Shown here: piece by piece, positions 56,001-64,000 of the stretch
Position numbering within the stretch: the first letter of the stretch is position 1
How the letters are laid out: the number at the start of each line of letters is the position of its first letter
Assembly: GCF_032118995.1 (NCBI RefSeq)
Contig: NC_092665.1
Span: 10,954,512-11,018,511, forward strand
Source: Asterias amurensis
Lineage: Eukaryota > Echinodermata > Asteroidea > Forcipulatida > Asteriidae
Direction: 5' to 3'
DNA: 64,000 nucleotides
The notes under the pieces: model-generated
Databases searched by the model: none
What the model saw: only the letters and a program-made list of their open reading frames with translations
Told to the model about the DNA's origin: nothing
Translations under genes and position numbers: made by a program

Positions 56001-59000
56001 ATAACACGAAGACTGAAGGCCACAGCCTCTCTTGCCCTGGTCTTGGCTTGTTCCTGGTCTTACCCCTTCAAAACTTTCCAGCACACTAGCACAAATTCCA
56101 CCAAACTTCCCCTCTCTGAAATAATAATGTCCTTGCCCCTTTAAAGATGAAATTCCCGGTCCTGAAACCGACCTTAATCTTCAGTTCCTTCAGAGTATTT
56201 GTCGAGGACACGATAACTTCTTTCTCCCCTCGTACTTTCCGATGTCTTGAACTCCGTCTGACACTCTCACAGTCGCTGCTGGTTTTTAATCTCTTAGCTC
56301 CGTTGACCTGCAAACAATTGCATAAAATCTGGTAAGAAAAACTACTATCAGACAGTAATTTTGGCAAAGAAATGCTAAGTTTTAGGTTTGGGAAGAATAA
56401 AGTTAAAGGAACACGTTGCCTTGGATCGGTCGAGTTGGTCTTTGAAAAGCGTTTGTTATAAAATGCATATGGGTAGAAAGATGTTGTAAAAGTAGAATAC
56501 AATGATCCACACAAACATGCCTCGAAATTGCATGGTTTTCCTTTTACCTCGTCGACTAACACGTCGGCTGTTTATGGGGGTCAACATTTTGACTCCCATA
56601 AATGGCCGACCATGTTAGTTCGCACAGTAGAAGGAAAACCACGCAATTTCGAGGCAAACTTGTGTGGATCATTGTATTCTACTTTTAAAACATCTTTCCA
56701 ACCATATGCATTTTATAAAAAAACGGTTACAAACGCTTTTGTTTTGACCAACTCGTCCGATCCAAGGCAACGTGTTCCTTTAATGAAAAAACATCCATGC
56801 AACCCCGTAGGGACTGAATACGCAATGTTTGAATACTGGAATGTTTTATTTTGTTATATTTTTGTTATGAGAGATCGCCTTACATCACAAAGTCATGGAT
56901 GGCCACTTCAAGGTGAGGTCTACACTTAACAGGTCAGCTGTCCACCCAAACCAACTACCACATGGGAAACGTTTCCAACTGCACCTAGGACTGGAACAGG
57001 GTTAGCCCCTACACAGTCCGTAACGGTGTAGGCATGGGTATCATCCAGGAGCCTGGCTGGTAGGGCAGAATGCACTTACCTATCAAACTGTTTACAAAGC
57101 ATTTGTGGTTAAATGCCTTGCTCAAGGGCACAAGTGTCATGACCCGGTATCGAACCCACACTCTGCCGTGACAACACTGTCGGCGAACTAAACCACTCGA
57201 CCACACAGGCCACATTAGCACAATTAGGGGCGGCATTCCAACGCGAGTTCTAAGAGGTGAACAATTCTGAAGAGAAGGGATCAAGCCCACCCTGCCCCCT
57301 GACCCCACCCAACACTACAAAGACAGAGTATTGCCACTGCATGCTTGTTGGATAGAACGCACCTTCTTTAAAACAATTCTGAGTTTTTGGCAAAGACACA
57401 GAAATATATGCTGCATCTGGCAGGTTTCTCAACCAATACCATCCCTTCCTAGAAACCTCTCACTGACCTGGAAGAAGTCTGGATCTGTGTCTTTGCTCAG
57501 GCCCTCGCTTGCCCCCTTTTGGTCATCTTCAACTAGAGCCGGCCCAGCCGATGTCAACTCCATGGCTATCTTACGGATGTAGATACGTGCACCGCTGTAC
57601 TCCTTGCGTTCGAGGTTAGCCTGGGAATGCCTCGCTGCTATGCATTCAACACATGACTCTGTATATACACATAGATAACAAAGGCTTACTTGAGGGCGCC
57701 ATTGTGAGATTATGATCTTTACAGTCAAAAAGGTTTGAACACTTACCTGGTTCACTGATAAGCGTCTGCATTTGTCCGTTTTCTAACGATTCTACTTTCT
57801 GGTGTATCCGTATTGTAAAATCCACCTGGAAGTTCTTTGAGATAAATACCCATTCATGTGGCCATACTAGGGCGTACCTACAGACAAAAGAACCAGTATT
57901 GTTAAAATAATCATCTTGCCTAAATTAAATGCAAATAATTGAAATTGTTTATTTAACCCTCCTACTGCATAACCATTTTATGTCATCCACTGCAGTTTTG
58001 AATGGTTGATAAACCGTGTCAGCCAGCGATAGATACATGTATCATGTAGATATACACATTGTATTACTGCGAACCAAATATATAGTAGTGGGGATCATTG
58101 TCCTGCTAGCATGATCTGCCACCTCAAGCTCAGGGGCCAATTTCATAGAGCTGCTTAAGCAAAAAATTTGCTTAAGCACGAAAATAGCTCGCTTATTTTA
58201 CACATGTTACTGGCCAAAATTTCATGCCATATACATTGCTTATGACTAGTATTTAGCTGTTGTTTACTAATAACAATTGAGTGGAGTCTTGGCCGGTAAT
58301 CTGATTTTACTAAGCAATTAATTTTTGCTTAAGCAAAATTTTGTGCTTAAGCAGCTCTATGAAATTGGGCCCTGGTCATGAGAGCACTGGGCCCAATGTC
58401 ATGGCTCTGCTTACCGCCGAATTCTGCACTTCGATCATGATTCCCCGCCTGTGTGCAAACGCCGAATTTCTGAGCAAGCCTTGTAAGCTTAGAATGCCTA
58501 GTAATAAGGAGTACGCACTTGGACAAGCCAAAATTCCCCGCTAACCAGTAAAATACGCTTGGCGTAAGCACAGAATTCCCTGCTTCCGTAAGCGCCGATT
58601 CTGTGCTTACGGTAAGCAGAGCCATGAAATTGGGCCCAGGTGACCAAACCTGTAGTTAATGAGTTGCTTTCTTTTCTACAGGAAGAAACCATGGGGGTGC
58701 CGTGGCTGAGCAGATAAGAGCACCGCACTCAAGCTCTGCTGTTTCTGTTCAACAGAGTATGGGTTCGAGTCCCGGTCGTGACACATGTGTCCTTGAGCAA
58801 GACACTTAACTATAAATGCTTCTCTACACCCAGGGGTAAATGGGTACATGTGCGAGCAGAGATGGTTCTTATGATTGATTTAGCTTAGTAGCGCATATTT
58901 GTTGCACAGGCTGTAGGCCTATACTCCTCAGGGAGCTAAGATTGTTTAAGGAATGAATTAAATGGCACAGTGACCAGGGGTAAAAATGTTGGAAACGCTT

Positions 59001-62000
59001 TGATACGCCCTTCGGGTGTGAAGAGTGCTATATGAAAGATGGCTAGAGGTACCTGGAGGGCCCACAAGGTTCAACCCCAGGTATTAATAATAATCATCCA
59101 AACTTACATATTCTGAGCCAGCTCATCCATGTAACCAGTCTCAAAGATAAACTTATCATGGTGGCATAGGAGCATGGAGTTATTGACGGCATTCTGTGGA
59201 CTGACTTTCAATGGCTGACGGACAAATTCCCTCCACTGTTCCACGAACGGCCGGCTAATGGCATACACTTCCATCATGTCCTGAAGTATAGAAACAAATT
59301 GGTTGAAAATGTTGCCATGGTGCCCTGTACTTTTGCTGTGGTGCTCTTTTGCTGTTAAAGCCATTATACACTTTCGGTCCTAAGTCCCACACTTCGTGTA
59401 TCACAACTTATATATAAAATAACAAACCTGTGAACATGTAGGCTCAATCAGTCATCAGAGTCAAGAGAAAATAACGGGAAAACCCACTCTTGTTTCCGCA
59501 CGTTTCGCCGTGTCATGACATGTGTTTTAAAAATAAATCCGTAATTCTCGCTATCGAGAATTGATATTGTTTTAATGTTTTCTCGAAAAGTAAAGCATTT
59601 CATGGAACAATATTCCAAGAGAAGCCTTTCACCATTACCTTCTGTAAACCCTGTAAATTATTTGTAAATCTGTGAACTTTTTTTTTTTTTTCTGTACCGA
59701 AAGTGTATAATGTCTTTAAAGGTTTCTGTACAAATGTTTATTTTCTTCATACATGTCATAGAGGTTCCCCCCGTTCCAGAGGGAAATTTCTATGCCCCTT
59801 CAAGAGCCAAGCTCTGGACTTGTGGGGAGACTTGAAAGTAATACTACCAAGTAATTAGACTCCTCTAATAAAGGCACTGGACACTGTCGGTAATAACTCA
59901 AAATAAACTTTAGCATTAAAAACTTACCGAGTAAAATAATGGAGAGCTGTTGATAGTATAAAACATTGTGAGAAACGACTCCCTCTGAAGTAGTAATGTA
60001 GTTTTTGAGAAAGGGGGTAAACTCTCACTTAAATATTAAAAGACTTGAGGCTTGAAGCCTTTTTTTGCCATCTGTAAGCACACAAATCTGTGCAAGGGTG
60101 TTTTTTCTTTTGATATATGGTTGCCACTTTGATGACCAATCGAGACCAAATTTATACAGGTTTTTACCTCATGCATCTGTTGGGATACGATAAGTGAGAA
60201 GACTGGTCTTTGACAATTACTAAATGTGTCCAGTGCCTTTAAGCTTTATTCGCAGCATGGATCAGTGAAAAAACAAACGATAGTTTCATAGGCTGACCTT
60301 CTTATCCCAGGACGGTCTGTGTCTATCGTTGAAGAGTTGAGACAGAGCCGTCTTCTGATCAGTGGCCATCAGTATCCGTAGATTATTCTCTTGCTGCTCT
60401 TCCTCTTCTTGTGCCTGGAGAAATCAAATCAAATCAAATCAAATCAAATCAAATCAAATCGAATAAATTCAAGTATTGGGCTTCTAACTGCCACCCCCGA
60501 ACAAAGATGTTGACTAAGTGAGACCGCAAACATAGGGTGTCTTGGCCAAGCAGATAAGAGCACCGAATTCAAGCTCTGTTGATTCTGTTCAGCAGAGTGT
60601 GAGTTCGAATCCCGGTCGTGACACTTGTGTCCCTGAGCAAGACACTTCACTAGAATTGCTTCTCTCCACCCAGGGATAAATGGGTACCTGTGAGGGCAGA
60701 GATAGTTCTTGTGATTGGTTTAGCCGACGGCGCATTTGTTGCACAAAGCTGTATACTCCCCAGGGAGCTGAGATGGTTTAATGAATGATTTAAGGCCCAG
60801 TGACCAGGGGTAATAATGTTGGAGCGTCATGAGCGTCACTGGATGACACACCTGAGCCCAATATAAGAAGCCATTAATATTCTTATAGGGCTGCATAGCT
60901 CAGTTGTTTGAGCGCCTGTTTGTTAATTCGGAGGTTGTGGGTTCAAGTCCAGCCCCAATAAACTTGTCTTTGTTAGAACCAGAACTACCTGAAACTTAAC
61001 CAGTCAGTTTCCCTTGAAGGTTTAAAGGCAGTGGACACATTGGTAATTACTGAAAATAACGGTTAGCACAAAAACTTACTTGTTAACAAGCAACTGGAGA
61101 GCTGTTGATAGTAAAACATTGTGAGAAACGGCTCCCTATGAAGTAACGTAGTTTTCTAGTAAGAAGTAATTTTCTATGAATTTGATTTAGAGACCTCAAA
61201 AGCACACAACTTCGTGTGACAATGGTGTTTATTGTTCCATTATTATCTTGCGACTTCAACAACCAATTGAGTTCAAATTATCACAGGTTTGTTATTTTAT
61301 GCATACGTTGTGATACACCGATACACCAGGTGAGAAGACTGGTCTTCAATCAACAGTGTCTTTAATGTAAATCTGTGGGCGTCTAGTTGTTGATGTCGAA
61401 CCAGAAGAACTCAAACCCTTTAAACAGTAAACGTTCTGGTAAAAGTTTTGTAGTTCTCACCCGACAAATTTGGCACATCTGTTGATCCTGGTCAAATTCT
61501 GGAGCATCAGGGAAATACCGTCGAAGTCTCTGCCAGACTTCAATAGACACTAGCTTCCTTAACGTCTCATTCGTGCTCAAGTTATCTGAGAAGTGTAGAA
61601 ACGTGACACGGTAACTATCCTGTTGGTAAGTCAGTACATTACACGAGGGCATATGTGCTGCACAACCACAATTTTTTCTAACTTCCGGCTCCAAGGGAGG
61701 CATATGATTTAGTTTAATTTAAAACCAAACCCGTTTTGGTTACAGGGGTGTTCAACAAGTGCGATTCGCCTCGACTGCCATTAGTATTTATTTTCCTTGT
61801 CGCAAAAAAATACACGGTTCATGGGCCTCGTCTTGGCTCAAGGTGTTAAATACAATTTAGTAAACACCCTATCATGGGACATTGCGTTTAAAAATCGAAA
61901 AAAGAACAACAACGGGTCTAGATCCCCGACTCATATGTCAAAATTAAATCGCAATTAAAGTGCTTCCCGATGCCAGGCCCGCAACAAAAATGGGAATTGG

Positions 62001-63960
62001 GAAAATGAAAAACGCAGCTTTCCGCGTATAAGGGGAGGTCTCACAGGCCTGGACGAGGCACTCCTTAACATAAGCTGTGCTCACTTGGCTGTGTCCCCAA
62101 TTCCTTAAACTCTTGTATCCTTGGTTTACATTGTATTCATATACACATTATACTCGTATTCACATTGTATTCAAAACTTGTTCAAGTGTTAGTTTTATAA
62201 CTTATGTATGTGGACATTATGTCACAAAATGTAAAATGTCCCATATGACGTCTCTCAGGGAAGTATCTTGCCTGCCAAGAAATGCCCTGGAATATACAAG
62301 GTCACTTTATTTTGTTAACAAAGGTAACATGTTCTCTGTACTTTATCAAAAATAAAAGTACAATCAGATTCTTAACTTACTATGAGGGCAGAGAAGTTCC
62401 CCATTGAAAATTTCTTCAATTGCCGACTCATCAGCTTGGCCTTCTTTGTCATCTAAAAAATAATAACAATTAAAGTGTAAGTTACAGCAAAAACATTTAG
62501 AAAAAAATATTGTAGACCTTTAGAGACCATTCATCATCACGAAACGCCCATAGCCTGTACTTATGTTAATTTCTTAAATCAATTTTTTGTCAGTAAAAAT
62601 GTCAACAGAAATGACTTCAAACAGAAAATTTAGTTTGGTGTTAAGAAACTTGGATAGTATGTTAACATACTACATTGGAAAAATTCAAAATACGACATGA
62701 CCTTTACTTTGACCTCTTTAGGTAAATGGAAGAAGGTCAAACCTTGCGGCTGTACATGTATGTAGCCACTATGGGCATTTTAGTACAGGCCAATGTAGCG
62801 GCAACGATCTCTAAAGGGTTAAGCAATACAGTCACAGTTACTGCCGAAGATGCCATGTCAGACACAGGCCAATAATTGAGGTGCCATAATGATGCTGTTT
62901 GCCCGACATAGAGACCACCGATTTGTGGAAGTGTCGTGGCTGTGCGGTTACGAACACCGAATTTAAACTCTGGTGTTTCTGATCAGCAGAGTGTGGGTTC
63001 GAATACCCGGCCGTGACACTTCTGTGTCCTTAGGCAAGACTCTTAACCATTGCTTCGTCCTTCGGATGGTACGTTAAGCCATTGGTCTCATGTGTTGTCT
63101 AAACGCATGTAAAAGAACCCAGTAAACTTATCGCAAAGAGAAGGGGTTCGCCCGGTGTTCCTGGCAGGATTGGCAGCATATTGCGCCACAGCATCTTGTA
63201 AACCATTATATGGTGCTAAGAATTAGGTCTCATAATTCAAACTTCGTCCCACTCACCTTGCAGTAGAATGCCTGGTGCTTTGTATCCTTTGGAAAAAGGC
63301 GCTTTTAAATATGGTTTTATTTGTTTAACTGCGAGCAACAACCTTGCTATTGCAGAGTTGCTAAAGTTTGCATCTACATGTACATTGTAGCAATCAGGGA
63401 GATATTTAGAATGGGGGAATTTTGGGATGCTTGGTGGCAGCAGACTTGGTAAATCCATTGTTCTTGGTAATGTGTGCAAGCTCAGAACTTTGTAAACAAT
63501 GAAGTTTTACCTGGTAGGTCTGCTGCCACCTAGTGTTCCAAAGTGTTCCATTACCTCCAAAACAAAAGGCTCTAGCCTGAACATCTGACGTCACACTTCG
63601 AGCTCGCGAATAACGCCAGAGACGGGCATCAAAACCGGCGCACAGTTTGATCTCTGACCTCGGTCATTTCACATAAAGATACGCTGTCAACTTCTATTGC
63701 AGACGTGACAGCAGTGCCTACATGGGCATCTGTGTCACTGCACGTTCGTCAAACGACGATTGTATCCAATGGAATCACTGGATCTGACAGCAGGAACCTG
63801 TCTTTAGGGGCCCAGTCTTAAAGGCCCCTGCTGGCAGACTGCAAGCATCTTACCTGGCTGGGAAGGGTCATCTTGTCTTGACTCATTTTGTTCCTCTCGT
63901 TGTAAGACTTTCTTCCTCCAATTCCTCAATGAGGACTTACCGAGCCAGAAACCAGGAGAG
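53089..63960 (-). CDS. USP48: USP48-type ubiquitin carboxyl-terminal hydrolase, C-terminal part (partial)
   Basis: Eleven exons in order: 63960-63854, 62452-62381, 61585-61461, 60414-60298, 59280-59108, 57877-57747, 57658-57468, 56307-56173, 54878-54701, 53631-53602 and 53117-53089, all joined in phase, 428 residues to the TAA stop. The first exons are DUSP-type (PGFWLGKSSLRNWRKK; GELLCPHNNLSTNETLRKLV; LRRYFPDAPEF with CQIC). The end matches vertebrate USP48 closely: SSRHRKVRGEK, TLKELKIKVMHAFSVAPFDQ, then a ubiquitin-like domain, VPEEGFKGTGLLG and stop. The catalytic domain and first DUSP lie beyond the right edge. USP48 is a nuclear and cytoplasmic deubiquitinase acting in NF-kB and DNA-damage pathways in vertebrates (family knowledge). 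The donor before VMHAF is weak (GTCGGT). Confidence 0.9.
54078..54416. mobile_element. TTAA hairpin MITE, family C
   Basis: GGTTAAAGCCATTGGGCCCT at the left and GATCAATGGCTTTAAG at the right, core TTCTCGTTAACGAGAA. In the intron upstream of the short penultimate USP48 exon. Confidence 0.85.
54924..55301. mobile_element. TTAA-type hairpin MITE, family B
   Basis: GAAGGAACACATTGCCTTGG to GGCAAAGTGTTCCTTTAACT, core GGTCGGCCATTTTATGGAGT with its inverse. In a USP48 intron. Confidence 0.75.
55394..55775 (+). mobile_element. tRNA-derived SINE (type 1)
   Basis: The head TGCCGAGTGGATAAGAGCAC resembles a tRNA A-box of Leu or Ser type. The body has CTTAAGCAAGACACT, GAAAAGGAGTTCGCCCAGG and CTTGTAGACCATTACATGG, shared with the copy at 62.9 kb. 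Confidence 0.7.
56401..56785. mobile_element. TTAA hairpin MITE, family B
   Basis: GTTAAAGGAACACGTTGCCT to AGGCAACGTGTTCCTTTAAT. In a USP48 intron, about 95 bp upstream of an exon. Confidence 0.85.
57006..57215 (-). mobile_element. tRNA-derived SINE, minus orientation
   Basis: On the minus strand: CTGTGTGGTCGAGTGGTTTA, then GTGGGTTCGATACCGGGTCA and CCCTTGAGCAAGGCATTTAA. Same general build as type 1 but with a distinct head, so probably a subfamily. Confidence 0.6.
58132..58374. mobile_element. Palindromic MITE, GGGCCCAATTTCATAGAGC family
   Basis: GGGGCCAATTTCATAGAGCT at the left and AGCTCTATGAAATTGGGCCC at the right. The inner arms pair GCTTAAGCAAAAAATTTGCT. In a USP48 intron. Confidence 0.85.
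58386..58641. mobile_element. Palindromic MITE, GGGCCCAATGTCATGGCTC family
   Basis: CTGGGCCCAATGTCATGGCT at the left and CATGAAATTGGGCCCAGG at the right, with TCTGCTTACCG pairing. Lies 12 bp from the previous palindrome and shares its outer ends, but the interior is different. Confidence 0.8.
58690..59060 (+). mobile_element. tRNA-derived SINE (type 1)
   Basis: GTGCCGTGGCTGAGCAGATA head, GGGTTCGAGTCCCGGTCGTG B-box, then CCTTGAGCAAGACACTTAAC. The tail is like the 60.5 kb copy. Confidence 0.75.
59354..59722. mobile_element. TTAA hairpin MITE, family C
   Basis: TGTTAAAGCCATTATACACT to AGTGTATAATGTCTTTAAAG. The terminal repeat has co-varied at both ends relative to other family C copies (GGGCCCTTT replaced by ATACACTTT). 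In a USP48 intron. Confidence 0.75.
59870..60243. mobile_element. TTAA hairpin MITE, family A
   Basis: AATAAAGGCACTGGACACTG to AATGTGTCCAGTGCCTTTAA. The core hairpin is replaced by ACTTGAGGCTTGAAGCC. In a USP48 intron. Confidence 0.8.
60421..60462 (+). repeat. (AAATC)n microsatellite
   Basis: Eight perfect pentamers, directly upstream (gene sense) of a USP48 exon. Confidence 0.9.
60530..60890 (+). mobile_element. tRNA-derived SINE (type 1)
   Basis: TGTCTTGGCCAAGCAGATAA head and GAGTTCGAATCCCGGTCGTG B-box, followed by the type 1 body. Followed at once by a type 2 SINE. Confidence 0.75.
60893..61020 (+). mobile_element. tRNA-derived SINE (type 2)
   Basis: GGGCTGCATAGCTCAGTTGT head, GGGTTCAAGTCCAGCCCC B-box, tail ACTTAACCAGTCAGTTTCCC as at 50.2 kb. 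Confidence 0.75.
61020..61368. mobile_element. TTAA hairpin MITE, family A
   Basis: GTTTAAAGGCAGTGGACACA at the left. The right end (CAACAGTGTCTTTAAT) is degraded. In a USP48 intron, ending about 95 bp from an exon. Confidence 0.7.
62925..63245 (+). mobile_element. tRNA-derived SINE (type 1)
   Basis: Degenerate head (GTCGTGGCTGTGCGGTTACG), GGGTTCGAATACCCGGCC B-box, and a body matching the 55.4 kb copy (GAGAAGGGGTTCGCCCGG). Confidence 0.7.
63411..63556. mobile_element. Palindromic MITE, family D
   Basis: TTGGGATGCTTGGTGGCAGC at the left and GCTGCCACCTAGTGTTCCAA at the right. In a USP48 intron. Confidence 0.8.
63570..63835. repeat. Dispersed repeat, relative of 13.34-13.74 kb
   Basis: CTAGCCTGAACATCTGACGT, CACACTTCGAGCTCG and CACATAAAGATACGCTGTC occur in the same order as at 13.4 kb, and TGTATCCAATGGAATCACTG closes it. 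Confidence 0.55.
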
Positions 63961-64000
63961 CTGTGGAATTAGAAGTAAATTATTTTGGTTTTACCCTAAA

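Noticed and set aside
58695-58790. Possible tRNA-Leu or tRNA-Ser genes at 55.4, 58.7, 60.5 and 62.9 kb
   Set aside because: All continue into the same 300-bp SINE body and lack a clean cloverleaf.
1-64000. CRISPR array, operon or prokaryotic defence system
   Set aside because: Introns, SINEs, LINEs and MITEs show this is animal DNA; no array of regularly spaced identical repeats with unique spacers was seen.
1-64000. LTR retrovirus-like or Polinton-like elements
   Set aside because: No paired long terminal repeats, gag, integrase or capsid signatures were recognised; the only retroelement proteins seen are LINE fragments.

Overview
The window looks like animal nuclear DNA, most likely from an echinoderm and probably a sea star. 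It has AT-rich introns, GT-AG spliced genes, very dense short hairpin transposons, tRNA-derived SINEs and CR1/L2-like LINE tails. The species call is an inference from the repeat types; no search was run. Coding DNA is sparse, and the exons below were assembled by hand from splice sites, reading phase and family resemblance.

Layout. 1-7.2 kb is repeat-rich with no gene seen. 7.3-8.5 kb (+) is a three-exon gene for a basic leader fused to a ubiquitin-like domain ending in Leu-Leu-Gly-Gly. 8.5-14.8 kb is repeats, including a foldback element built of 42-bp units, plus an orphan signal-peptide exon at 11.67 kb. 14.8-28.3 kb is a large inverted duplication. Its two arms each carry one complete five-exon chymotrypsin-fold serine protease, on - at 15.36-18.52 kb and on + at 22.38-27.78 kb, divergently arranged. 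28.3-31.7 kb is repeats with no gene seen. 32.05-44.2 kb (-) is a gene for a secreted protein with a signal peptide, an F5/8C (discoidin) domain and two SRCR domains. 44.3-52.6 kb is repeats, including tandem arrays and a broken LINE split by a hairpin element. 53.09-64 kb (-) is the 3' half of USP48 (eleven exons), running off the right edge.

The repeats are themselves notable. Three separate hairpin MITE families, all apparently flanked by TTAA, account for about twenty copies. A fourth palindromic family sits at matching intron positions in both protease genes, so it was there before the inverted duplication. The arm ends lie in copies of the same tRNA-derived SINE.

The genes do not form an operon. 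The proteases and the discoidin-SRCR protein are secreted and could act in digestion or innate defence. The ubiquitin-like gene and USP48 both belong to ubiquitin biology but lie 45 kb apart, and no functional link can be read from the sequence. No tRNA, rRNA, CRISPR or bacterial feature was found; tRNA-like stretches belong to SINEs.
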